Position numbers and translations under genes: made by a program. Shown in pieces: positions 47,101 through 54,873 of a DNA stretch of 64,000 nucleotides; position 1 is the first letter of the stretch; each line of letters starts with the position of its first letter. This DNA comes from CAZNPU01 sp964575335 (GTDB lineage: Bacteria; Planctomycetota; Phycisphaerae; Phycisphaerales; SM1A02), in the NCBI GenBank assembly GCA_964575335.1, contig CAZNPU010000003.1, positions 191,756-255,755 of the forward strand, read 5' to 3'. The notes under the pieces were generated by a model. The model searched no databases, had not been told where the DNA came from, and saw only the letters and a list, made by a program, of their open reading frames with translations.

Positions 47101-47189
47101 TGATCGCGCGGTACGTCCACATTGAGTGACTTGAGATTGTGCTCACAGGCCCCCCGAACGCGGATGAACTTCGTCTCTGACGTTGCCAA
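44130..47189 (-). CDS. uvrA: Excinuclease ABC subunit A (UvrA)
   Basis: The damage-recognition ATPase of nucleotide excision repair. Both ABC units are complete: Walker A GVSGSGKSSLAFDTIFAEGQ and GVSGSGKSTLVNEIL, signatures TLSGGEAQRIRLATQVGSG and TLSGGEAQRIKLASELG, Walker B CYVLDEPTIGLHQRDNDRL and LYVLDEPTTGLHFADVDRL. The C-terminal zinc finger (CEACQG ... CEVCKG) is intact. The first zinc motif reads CPDH in place of the common CxxC, followed by CSRC later. There are two inserts: one near the first signature region bracketed by two copies of CGQPI, and one Ser/Arg/Asn-rich near the middle. TTG 47189 after GAGGT fits the family N-terminus. A frame start at 47273 would add 28 atypical residues. 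Confidence 0.97.
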   Translation of the reverse strand: MATSETKFIRVRGACEHNLKSLNVDVPRDQLVVMTGVSGSGKSSLAFDTIFAEGQRKYMESLSAYARQFLDQLQKPNVESIEGLPPTIAIQQRTGGHNPRSTVATTTEIYDYLRLLFARCGQPICWHPVDGEGASTHRSGKNARTADSENRGLQKVCGQPISATSASQIVETLMSWPAGTRIMICSPVIRGKKGYHRDVIEGLRKHGFVRARVNGTIIDIREALKEGGDNPLNLGRYEMHTIEAVVDRIVIGPDVQQRLADSVEVALKLSEGLLVVLREAASDTSAASDKWIEHRFSEKFACPDHPECSLDELEPRLFSFNSPYGACSRCDGLGVINEFDENLIVPDPTLAITDGAIEPWRKNGRRMNMFYSRMLRMFCDAMGIDRGCSIDKLSRSAKRILMHGTSEADEAKLGFSFEGVIPNLRRRYENTESDYVKERLQDYMSGTPCPQCRGRRLRTEALHVMLQSASQSDRANQDRADNRSHRHNARLYNIADITAMTIDQAIGFFETIELTQEQRHIAEPILREINARLGFLASVGLNYLTLDRTSQTLSGGEAQRIRLATQVGSGLVGVCYVLDEPTIGLHQRDNDRLISTLRRLADIGNTVLVVEHDEGMIRAADHIIDIGPGPGRRGGTVVVQGTLNDILAHETSQTGAYLSLRKSIQTPRKRRAVDESRAIVVKGARANNLKSIDVAFPLGGLICVTGVSGSGKSTLVNEILLKAAKREVYGSRIVPGPHTRVNGLGKIERVIEVDQSPIGRTPRSNPATYTGIFDDIRRLFAQTKESRIRGYEAGRFSFNVKGGRCEACQGQGVKKIEMHFLPDVFVTCEVCKGKRYNRETLEITYKHKTIADVLDMTVEDALQFFDAHPRIVRMVQCLHDVGLDYLQLGQPSTTLSGGEAQRIKLASELGNASTAHTLYVLDEPTTGLHFADVDRLLTVLNRLADQGHTLVVIEHNLDVIKCADWVIDLGPEGGNGGGSVVATGTPEQIARVKASHTGRFLKPLVEQTRSRKRAAAAAS

Positions 47190-47363
47190 ACCTGACCTCG
47201 CTTTTTTGGTGAATGATAGGGTGGCGATGTCGGTGAGTTTATGCGACAGCTCGCCAGCGAGGCCAGAGCGCAAGGCGATGAGAAATCGAGATATTGAACC
47301 AGCCCAGCCCCAACCAGCGGGCGTACCTTGTCCCTTGCTTTGGCTTCCAGCCCGAGAGGCTCG

Positions 47364-48506
47364 TCATCCCACTTCACGAGTCTGGAACAGCATCACGGCA
47401 ATGCCCAGTGCTGCGGTAATGTGCAGGAAGCCGTACAGGGCAGCATTCGCTAGGTAATCAAGCGGTATGGCGTGATGCTGCGTCAGCGCATCAGAAAGCC
47501 AAAGCACCTGAAAGTTGGGCAGCACCGAGTAACCGACCTGGTACATCGCGTACTCGAACTTTTCGCCCCATGTGGCGAAGTCGAGCAGCGGCACTGTGGA
47601 GACTTCAATCTCGCGAGGAATGGTGGTGATCTCAATGCCCTGGTTTGTGATGATGTGAGGCGTTTGCGGGGCTGCGATGATCTCGGTGAGATTTTGTGCG
47701 CTGGCCTCCTGCCGCCATGCGGTGCGCATCTGCTCGAGCTGCCGACCGCAGAGCCAGTCTGAAAGCATGCCCAGCATGAACACCCCCACAGTGACGCAGA
47801 GCGTCATGACCTGTCCGAGCCGAGTTGACGCCGCCACGGCAATTGCGGCCAGCACCAAAATCGCAATCATCAGCGCGATCAAAGCGATCCAAAGCTGCGG
47901 CTTGAACCCTGCTGCGATTGGCTGCATGCTGAAGTCAGGCCGAAACATCATGCTGAACAGATACGCCAGCCCCGCAAGCGGCGTGGTAACGCAGATGACC
48001 GTGCTGGAGAAAACGCGGTTATAGAAATAGTTACACCATACGCCCACACCCAGTCCGATAACCCCGGCAAGGAAGCTGAAGAACACCACCGGCAAGTGGA
48101 TTGGATCGCGCACGGTCTGCAGCACGGTGTGCTGTTCGACCAGCAGAAAAACAAAGCTCATATACAGCGTGCCCAGCGCAAGTGCGCCGGCGACGCCGAG
48201 GTACTTGCCGATGACGAACACCGGCCGGCTGACGGGTTTGGAGATGACCGTCAGCGCGGTTCGGTTGTCGATTTCCCGGCCGAGCACGTTGGTTGCGATG
48301 AACGCCGCCAGCAATGCGCCGCAGAGAAAGACGGTGGCCAGGCCAATGTCAATCAGCATGCGCTGATCGTCATCCATGGTGAACGCGGCCAGCGGATTGC
48401 TGAGGATCAATGCTATGGTGGCGGTCACAAGCACCACCAGCATAATGGGCTGGCGGACGCTCTCGAAAAAAGTGTTGCGGATGATCGCCAGAGTCTGCTG
48501 AAACAT
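47364..48506 (-). CDS. ABC-2-type transporter permease
   Basis: An inner-membrane permease of 380 residues with about six hydrophobic segments. A periplasmic-type loop lies before the last one. The N-terminal amphipathic helix IIRNTFFESVRQPIMLVVLV is typical of ABC-2 permeases. REIDNRTALTVISKPVSRPV followed by FVIGKYLGV closely resembles FEIRDRQIWQLMTKPVGRLN with YLLGKWLGI in the large permease at 54874-56952, so the two are paralogous halves. It is divergent from the SPFH genes across a 354-base gap, and no ATPase gene is on its own side. It probably uses the ATPase encoded at 53630-54859. Substrate unknown. Confidence 0.88.
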   Translation of the reverse strand: MFQQTLAIIRNTFFESVRQPIMLVVLVTATIALILSNPLAAFTMDDDQRMLIDIGLATVFLCGALLAAFIATNVLGREIDNRTALTVISKPVSRPVFVIGKYLGVAGALALGTLYMSFVFLLVEQHTVLQTVRDPIHLPVVFFSFLAGVIGLGVGVWCNYFYNRVFSSTVICVTTPLAGLAYLFSMMFRPDFSMQPIAAGFKPQLWIALIALMIAILVLAAIAVAASTRLGQVMTLCVTVGVFMLGMLSDWLCGRQLEQMRTAWRQEASAQNLTEIIAAPQTPHIITNQGIEITTIPREIEVSTVPLLDFATWGEKFEYAMYQVGYSVLPNFQVLWLSDALTQHHAIPLDYLANAALYGFLHITAALGIAVMLFQTREVG

Positions 48507-48860
48507 GAGACCTGCTTTGGACTGCTACTGCTGATGCTGAGATGACAATAGCCTTGAGAATAGCACGTTCGCGAATTGCTTGGGTCGCAGCGGCGGCGGG
48601 GGGCGGCCGAGACCGACCCCTGCGGGCAGAATTTCTTTTGAGAAACTGCGAACCTTGGAACGGGCATACTACGTAGTTCAAACGTTCCGTGTTCGTCATG
48701 AATTGCGCCCGCACATGACGAAAATACAAGTTCGGCCAATCGCCAAGGCGGGCCTGGCGGTTGCTGCTCGAGCTTGCGCGGATCATGGCACGCCTCCTCC
48801 GTCACATTTCTTGGGAGCGTGCGGCGGGCACGGGTCTGGTGTGCGCGCTTTGAGAAGACT
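48507..48860. promoter_or_regulatory. Divergent promoter region between ABC permease and SPFH genes
   Basis: 354 bases with no convincing gene. It contains nested dyads: GGAACG at 48657-48662 pairs with CGTTCC at 48683-48688, enclosing the palindrome ACTACGTAGT at 48668-48677. This could be an operator or an RNA hairpin in the leader of the SPFH transcript. No clear -35/-10 pair stands out. Confidence 0.4.
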
Positions 48861-51056
48861 ATGAGAATAGACCATCACGCCTACCAACGTGCGACCAAAG
48901 TAGCCCTCCTTGGGCTGGCGCTGCAGGCCGCCATCGGCTTGCTGCTTTTGATCTTTGGACTCACCGCCAATGACACGGCCTTTCAATTCGCCTCCGTAGT
49001 CGTCCTCGTCGGCATTCTTGTCTGGCTGGGGTTGGCGATTGTCTTTCATCAGCATCGACTGGAACGGCTGGAGGCGCTCGAGGAAGACGAACTGGCAGCG
49101 AGCCGGGGCATTTCGACCTCGGTCTTTGACCGCACAGCCGACGAATCGCGCGTTGCGGTGCGGCGGCTGGCCCTCATGTACAAGTGGGTCATGCCGGGCA
49201 TCAGCCTGCTGATCGTGCTTCTGCTTGCAGCAGGGGCATGGTGGCTGTTGCGATACATGCAGAATGTCAATGCCGAGCAACTGACCTTTCATCGCACCGA
49301 TCAGCGCGGCTGGGCGATCGCCATCTGCCTCGGCGCTGCGGTGATTGCGTTCATCTTTTCGCGATTTACCGCAGGCATGGCCAAGCAACATGCCTGGCAA
49401 AATTTGCGCGGCGGGGCCGCCTACATGGTGGGCAACGCGCTGGTTATGCTCGGCCTGGCGGTGGGGCTGATCTTTCGATTCCTCGAACGGGATCAGCCCA
49501 GCAAGGTCATTGAATACGTGGCATGGGCGATCCCCATCTTCATGCTTGCGCTGGCGGCGGAGATCACCCTCAACTTCATATTGAACATGTATCGTCCGCG
49601 GGTGCCGGGCGAGATTCCCAGGCCCCCGTTCGATTCCAAAGCACTCAGTCTGCTGGCTGCGCCGGATTCGATCGTCCGCTCACTCAACGAAGCGATCAAC
49701 TATCAGTTCGGCTTTGATGTCACCAGTTCGTGGGGATATCAGCTCCTGCTGCGAAGCCTGGCGTCTCTTATGGTGCTCGGCGCAGCGACGCTCGTGCTGC
49801 TCAGCACGATGGTTGTCGTCGAGCCGCATCAGCAGGCGATCAGGCTCCGCTTCGGGAAGATCGTGGGCGATCGGGTGTACGATTCCGGTCTGATGCTGAA
49901 GTGGCCCTGGCCGATCGAATCGGCCATCGTCTACGACGTGTCGCGCATTCGCAATCTGCACCTGACCGCCGAGGTGATTTCCGACGGCGGGCGCAGGTCC
50001 GGCGTTTCGCAATGGGACGAGAGCGAGCCGCCGCGCACCAATGTCGAAATTGAGCCGTTCATCGTGGGGGCTTCCTCGCTGCGAGTGGATGACGAACTCG
50101 ACGCTGAACTGATTGCGGAAATTGAAGAACGCGCCGAGGCGCAGGTGGAACGCCAGCTTGGGTCGGCGCTCCTGGCGGACCGGGATGTGGCTGCGGTCAG
50201 CGCGGCCTACTCGCTGGTGGATGCGGAGATCGTGCTGCGTTATCGCATCCGACAGGACAACAACGGCTTGCTGAACTATCTTCAGTTTGCGCCCGAAACA
50301 TACGGCCGACGGCAGACGTTGACGGATCGCCAGCGTGCTTTGCGGGCCTTGGCGCTCAAACAGGTCAGCGCGCATTTGTCACGATTGTCGCTTGATCAGG
50401 TGCTTTCGCCCGGGCAGACGCGTCTGGGCGCCAATTTGCGCGACGCTGTTCAGGCGGCATTCGACGCCCACAACACCGGCGTTGAGGTCGTGGCGATTGA
50501 TGTGCCGATGCTGAGGCCGTCGGGATCTTCAGCGCCGTCGTTTGAAGAACTGGGCATCAGCGCCCAGGCGCGTCATGAACGGCTGGCAGTGGCGGATCGC
50601 AATGCGGCAAACACCTTCACCGAACTGCTGGGCGACGCATCGCTTGCCGACGATGTGATTGCTGCGATTGACGAATACGATCGGTTGCGGCTGGAGTTCG
50701 GCCACCACTCGCCTGAAGCGATCGAGCAGCGGCAGGTTGTGGAGCAACTTCTGATGCGGGGCGGCGGGGCGCTCGCACAGGTCATCAATGATGCCGAGCG
50801 TGATCGCTGGACTACGCTCATGGCGCAACGCGCCAGAGCGAGCATGGTTGCCAGTCAGTTGCCAAGTTATCTCGCGGCGCCGAATCTGTATCGGCAGCGG
50901 GAATTGATGCGAATATACAAACAGCATTTGCCAGTGATGAAGAAATACATCATCGCGATTGATCCGTCGCGTCTGAACGTGGACGCCGACCTGAAAGATC
51001 TCAGTCCCGCCTTTGAGTTCGCCGGGGCGAGCGAAGAGGAGATGCAGCAGCAATGA
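48861..51056 (+). CDS. SPFH/Band-7 (HflK-like) protein with multi-pass N-terminal membrane region
   Basis: 731 residues from ATG 48861. About 280 N-terminal residues hold roughly six hydrophobic segments, and a seventh (LLLRSLASLMVLGAATLVLL) leads directly into an SPFH domain: STMVVVEPHQQAIRLRFGKI, DSGLMLKWPWPIESAIVYDV. Further on are the HflK-like helical parts (ALRALALKQVSAHLSRLSLD, GVEVVAIDVPMLRPSG). HflK normally has one membrane segment, so the multi-pass region is unusual. It overlaps the next SPFH gene by four bases (ATGA). It likely forms a ring or cage with the two SPFH proteins that follow. FtsH, the usual partner, is not encoded here. An upstream start at 48774 lacks support. Confidence 0.85.
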   Translation: MRIDHHAYQRATKVALLGLALQAAIGLLLLIFGLTANDTAFQFASVVVLVGILVWLGLAIVFHQHRLERLEALEEDELAASRGISTSVFDRTADESRVAVRRLALMYKWVMPGISLLIVLLLAAGAWWLLRYMQNVNAEQLTFHRTDQRGWAIAICLGAAVIAFIFSRFTAGMAKQHAWQNLRGGAAYMVGNALVMLGLAVGLIFRFLERDQPSKVIEYVAWAIPIFMLALAAEITLNFILNMYRPRVPGEIPRPPFDSKALSLLAAPDSIVRSLNEAINYQFGFDVTSSWGYQLLLRSLASLMVLGAATLVLLSTMVVVEPHQQAIRLRFGKIVGDRVYDSGLMLKWPWPIESAIVYDVSRIRNLHLTAEVISDGGRRSGVSQWDESEPPRTNVEIEPFIVGASSLRVDDELDAELIAEIEERAEAQVERQLGSALLADRDVAAVSAAYSLVDAEIVLRYRIRQDNNGLLNYLQFAPETYGRRQTLTDRQRALRALALKQVSAHLSRLSLDQVLSPGQTRLGANLRDAVQAAFDAHNTGVEVVAIDVPMLRPSGSSAPSFEELGISAQARHERLAVADRNAANTFTELLGDASLADDVIAAIDEYDRLRLEFGHHSPEAIEQRQVVEQLLMRGGGALAQVINDAERDRWTTLMAQRARASMVASQLPSYLAAPNLYRQRELMRIYKQHLPVMKKYIIAIDPSRLNVDADLKDLSPAFEFAGASEEEMQQQ

Positions 51057-52099
51057 ATAAGTCAGTTGTCTTGATTGTCGGCCTTGTGCTCCTAGCTTCG
51101 CTGGTGCTGTTCAGCACAACGTACACCGTGAACTTCAATGAGGTGGCGATTCGTACGCGCTTCGGCCAGACCACTGCCGAGAGCGTGGTTGACGAACCCG
51201 GCCTGCATTTCAGGCTGCCGCTGTTCATCGATCGCGTGACGAAGCTGGACAAGCGCCTGCAGCTTCAGGAATCACCGCTGGAGTTTGTGCAGACGCGCGA
51301 CGGCCAGCAGGTGGTGGTTCGCGGCTATTTGATGTGGCAGATCGACACCGACACCGAGGATGGCCCGCTTCGCCTGTTCCGAAGCCACGCATCGATGGAT
51401 GAGGCGAATCAGGCGTTGATGGCGCAGTTCCAAACCGCATTGCGAAACGGCGTGAGCCGGTACAGCTTTGATGAGCTGCTCGGTTCACGAAGTCGCCTGC
51501 CGGAAGTTGAGCAGAGCGTGCTTAACGAGTTGTCGAGCCTGTCCGCTAAGGGCGTCAAGCCGGTATCGGTGGGCATCAGCCAGATGCTGCTGCCGCCGCG
51601 CACAACGCAGGCGGTGCTTACCCGCATGCAGGCCACACGCATGAAGCTTTCGGAAAGCGCCCGCATCAAGGGCAATGCGGAAGCAGACGCCATTGAGGCC
51701 CGAGCCTCAACGCAGGCTGACAAGATTCGCAGCTTTGCGATGCAGCGCGCTGAGGAAATCCGAGCGACAGGCAATCAGGCTGCTGCGGAATATATGCAAC
51801 GCATGGGCGAAGAGGAAGATCTTGCCGTCTTCCTTGTTTGGCTCGAGGCTCTGCGCGCATCGCTGTCTGAGCACACCACGCTGATTGTTCCAACGGCTTT
51901 TGCGCCGTTTCACATGATGCAACTGGATACGCTGACTGACAGCCGCGGCATTCCGATACCGACAGGCGACGAAACGATGATCGCAACGCCGGGTACTACG
52001 CAGGCCGCGCCGGAATCCGGCGCAACTACACGCGATGGCGATTCGGCCCACACCGCGGCACGATCGTCCCAATCAGTGGAGGAACGCACCGATGGCTGA
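51053..52099 (+). CDS. SPFH/Band-7 (HflC-like) membrane protein
   Basis: 348 residues with one N-terminal membrane helix (about 4-22) followed immediately by an SPFH domain: TYTVNFNEVAIRTRFGQTTA, DEPGLHFRLPLFIDRVTKLD, QTRDGQQVVVRGYLMWQID. Then comes the HflC-type long helix (SESARIKGNAEADAIEARAS, ADKIRSFAMQRAEEIRATGN) and a hydrophilic tail. This is a clear HflC layout and length. It overlaps the upstream HflK-like gene by four bases and the downstream SPFH gene by eight, so all three are coupled. It probably alternates with the HflK-like protein in a membrane cage. Confidence 0.9.
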   Translation: MNKSVVLIVGLVLLASLVLFSTTYTVNFNEVAIRTRFGQTTAESVVDEPGLHFRLPLFIDRVTKLDKRLQLQESPLEFVQTRDGQQVVVRGYLMWQIDTDTEDGPLRLFRSHASMDEANQALMAQFQTALRNGVSRYSFDELLGSRSRLPEVEQSVLNELSSLSAKGVKPVSVGISQMLLPPRTTQAVLTRMQATRMKLSESARIKGNAEADAIEARASTQADKIRSFAMQRAEEIRATGNQAAAEYMQRMGEEEDLAVFLVWLEALRASLSEHTTLIVPTAFAPFHMMQLDTLTDSRGIPIPTGDETMIATPGTTQAAPESGATTRDGDSAHTAARSSQSVEERTDG

Positions 52100-53582
52100 T
52101 CCTCGCGATCCGATGAATCCGGATGAGGAGCTCAATCAGCACGAGCACTACGCGGAAGAAGCGCCCGAGATTGAGGAGGACGATGCGCCTCGCCGTGCTG
52201 CGTCGGCTCGGTTTATCGTCGATACCGAGCTAAGCTCCGAAGTCGTCTTGCGCGATGCGATGGATCCGGCTAATCAGTCGTTGGCTGAAGCGCTGCGGCT
52301 GAGCTACCGGGTTCTTCAGATCGTCATGCTGCTGCTGGTCGTGTTGTTCCTGGCTTCGGGGTTTCGAACCGTGGATGACGGCCAAAGCGGCGTGGCGACG
52401 GTCTGGGGTCGCATCCGGACGGTCGATGGCGAAGCTGCGCTCTCGCCGGGGCCGCAGTTCAGCCTGTATCCATATCCGATCGGCGACTTTATTCTCTTTG
52501 ATGTTGATCGTGTGGTCGATTTGGGCAATACCTTTGCGCCGGGCAATCCGGCCGGGCTGTCCGAGGAGAAATTGCGTGAGGCCGCAAGCGTGCGTTCGTC
52601 GCTTTTTCCCGGACAGGATGGCTCGCTGATCACTCGCGAAGGCGATTTGGCGCACATGAAGTTTCGTGTGCGCTACGAGATTCGATATCCCGATCAGTTT
52701 GTGCAGCAAGTCAATGATTCTGACCGCAACCGCAATGCCGATGCGCTGGTGAAGATGGCGGTGCAGCGGGCCGCGGTGCAGATCGTGGCCCAGATGTCGG
52801 TGGAAGAACTGATCGACGTCACGCATACCGATGACACGCGGATGCGCATTCGCGAACTGGCGCAGGCTACGCTTGACGATCTGCAGTGCGGGATCGTGCT
52901 GCAAAGCATCGACGATTATCGCGCCTATGCGCCGCTGGCAATCCAGAAAATTGATACGGAACTGCAGGCAACACTGGTGGCGGCGCAGGAACAGATCGAA
53001 CGAGCCGAGCAGCGTGCCGCTGAAGCGCTCAATCGCGTTGCCGGTCCGCAGCACGTGGTGCTCACGCGACTGATTGAGCAGTACGAACGCGCGCTTGAAC
53101 TGGGCGAAGAATCAGAAGCCCAAACAATCCTCGCATCGATCAATGAGGAACTGGACAATGTTTCAGGCGAGGTGGCGCGCGTCGTTCAGCAGGCCCGGGC
53201 GTATCGTTCGCAGATCGAGTCGACGCTGGGAACAGAGTGGCAGATTTTCCAGAGCTATCTGGCAGCGTTTCGCGAGAATCCGAAACACTTCGTGAAACAG
53301 CGATGGCTTGAAGCGTACGCCGATGTGCTCAGCCGCCCGGATGTCGAGATCATGTTCGTTCCCGGATCGCTGGCGTCGATACGTCTGAGCCTCGCCGGAT
53401 CGGCCGCCATTCAGGAACTTCGCCGTAAGGCTAGTTTCGCGCGACGGCAGCAGGAGACGAATCGTTCCATCTTGACGAACGACCCGTATATCTTCCGCGG
53501 TGAAGACATGACGCTCCGCGGCCCCGGACGTCAGTTGAAGATTGATAGTGAAGGGCAGTTGCGGCCGTTCGGTGTTCGATAA
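52092..53582 (+). CDS. Third SPFH-like membrane protein
   Basis: About 496 residues from ATG 52092, which has GGAGGA eight bases upstream. An acidic cytoplasmic N-terminus (about 1-70) is followed by one membrane helix (about 75-93) and an SPFH-like region: FRTVDDGQSGVATVWGRIRT, ALSPGPQFSLYPYPIGDFIL, MKFRVRYEIRYPDQFVQQVN. Long charged helices with coiled-coil character come next (VAAQEQIERAEQRAAEALNR). The C-terminal part (RGEDMTLRGPGRQLKIDSEG) is not recognised. It resembles HflK in domain order but is divergent. Three consecutive SPFH genes is more than the usual hflK-hflC pair. Confidence 0.82.
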   Translation: MADPRDPMNPDEELNQHEHYAEEAPEIEEDDAPRRAASARFIVDTELSSEVVLRDAMDPANQSLAEALRLSYRVLQIVMLLLVVLFLASGFRTVDDGQSGVATVWGRIRTVDGEAALSPGPQFSLYPYPIGDFILFDVDRVVDLGNTFAPGNPAGLSEEKLREAASVRSSLFPGQDGSLITREGDLAHMKFRVRYEIRYPDQFVQQVNDSDRNRNADALVKMAVQRAAVQIVAQMSVEELIDVTHTDDTRMRIRELAQATLDDLQCGIVLQSIDDYRAYAPLAIQKIDTELQATLVAAQEQIERAEQRAAEALNRVAGPQHVVLTRLIEQYERALELGEESEAQTILASINEELDNVSGEVARVVQQARAYRSQIESTLGTEWQIFQSYLAAFRENPKHFVKQRWLEAYADVLSRPDVEIMFVPGSLASIRLSLAGSAAIQELRRKASFARRQQETNRSILTNDPYIFRGEDMTLRGPGRQLKIDSEGQLRPFGVR

Positions 53583-53629
53583 CGCCGTCAGCCTACAGGG
53601 TTTTTGCATGATCTCCACGGACCGCCAGG

Positions 53630-54859
53630 ATGGTTAAAACGAATCAACAAGTCATCGTTGAGGCCGTCGGCCTGACCAAAGTCTTCAAGGACTTCTGGAT
53701 GCGCACCAAGGCCCGCGCGGTTGACAACGTGGATTTTGAAATTCGCTCCAACGAAATCTTCGGCCTGCTGGGACCGAACGGTTCGGGGAAGAGCACAATC
53801 ATCAAGATGATTCTTGGGCTGCTGCACAAGACAAGGGGCCGGCTCACTGTCTTCGGCAAGCAGCCGACCGATGTAAGCATCAAGCGACGCATCGGCTTTC
53901 TGCCCGAAGAGTCATACCTGTACCGGTTTCTCAATCCGCGCGAGACGCTGGATTATTACGGTCGGCTCTTTGGTCTGGACTCGCGCACCTGCCGCCGCCG
54001 CACCGATGAACTGCTGGAGATGGTCGGCTTGACGCAGGTGGCCCACCGCGCCATTGGCGAATTTTCCAAGGGCATGACGCGGCGCGTCGGGCTGGCGCAG
54101 GCGCTCATCAACGATCCTGAGTTTCTGATTCTTGACGAGCCGACTTCCGGACTCGACCCCATCGGCACGCGGCAGGTCAAAGACCTGCTGCTGGAATTGG
54201 GACGACGGGGCAAGACCATCTTGCTCAGCTCTCACTTGCTGGCAGATGTGGAAGACGTCTGCGATCGAATGGTGGTGCTGTACGGCGGGAAAATTCGCGC
54301 GCAAGGCACGGCTGCAGAACTTCTGAGCGATACGCAGAGCACAATTATTCAAACGCCGCGGCTCTCTGAAGCCACGATCGCTCGAATTGAGCAGGTCATT
54401 ATGGAATGCGAGGGCAAAGCGATCGACAAGGTTCAAGCGCCGCGGCAGCGTCTTGAACAGTTGTTCATGGAAATCGTCGAACGAGCCCGTCAGGAGCAGG
54501 TCGCCACGGCTGGCGCGCAGCACGGCGGAGCGACCGCGGCGTTTCTGCGCGGTGATGACGGCAAGCAGGAAGGAGAGGCGCTGATCGATTCATTGATGCG
54601 CGATGAAGAACCCGCCGCACCGTCTCATGCCGAGGTGGCGCATGTACGTCTTGACGGCGCATCGTCGGATGATGAGTCCAGCGATGTATTGAGCAAGTTG
54701 ATGCATGAAAATGAGCCTGAGCCGCAGCCGCGAGTACGTGAAGCCGGCCCGGTACCGCAGGCTCCTGAGGATGTAGATCGATCGGTAATCGATACGCTGC
54801 TTGGCGGTGAAGACGCGCGTTCGGCCGAGAACGAGGATTCACGCAAAAGTGACGACTGA
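53630..54859 (+). CDS. ABC transporter ATP-binding protein with repeat-bearing acidic tail
   Basis: The ATPase subunit of an ABC-2-type transporter. Residues about 8-235 form a standard nucleotide-binding domain: Walker A GPNGSGKST, Q-loop region GFLPEESYLY, signature EFSKGMTRR (the FSKGM form common in ABC-2 systems), Walker B FLILDEPTSGLDP, and switch His in LLSSHLLADVED. The last 170 residues are extra: a helical part (about 245-290) and then an acidic disordered-looking tail with three copies of a short motif (LIDSLMRDEEP, DVLSKLMHENEP, VIDTLLGGED). It sits between the SPFH genes and the large permease. It has only a 14-base gap to the permease. Confidence 0.93.
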   Translation: MVKTNQQVIVEAVGLTKVFKDFWMRTKARAVDNVDFEIRSNEIFGLLGPNGSGKSTIIKMILGLLHKTRGRLTVFGKQPTDVSIKRRIGFLPEESYLYRFLNPRETLDYYGRLFGLDSRTCRRRTDELLEMVGLTQVAHRAIGEFSKGMTRRVGLAQALINDPEFLILDEPTSGLDPIGTRQVKDLLLELGRRGKTILLSSHLLADVEDVCDRMVVLYGGKIRAQGTAAELLSDTQSTIIQTPRLSEATIARIEQVIMECEGKAIDKVQAPRQRLEQLFMEIVERARQEQVATAGAQHGGATAAFLRGDDGKQEGEALIDSLMRDEEPAAPSHAEVAHVRLDGASSDDESSDVLSKLMHENEPEPQPRVREAGPVPQAPEDVDRSVIDTLLGGEDARSAENEDSRKSDD

Positions 54860-54873
54860 GGCGCGATTCGAGC

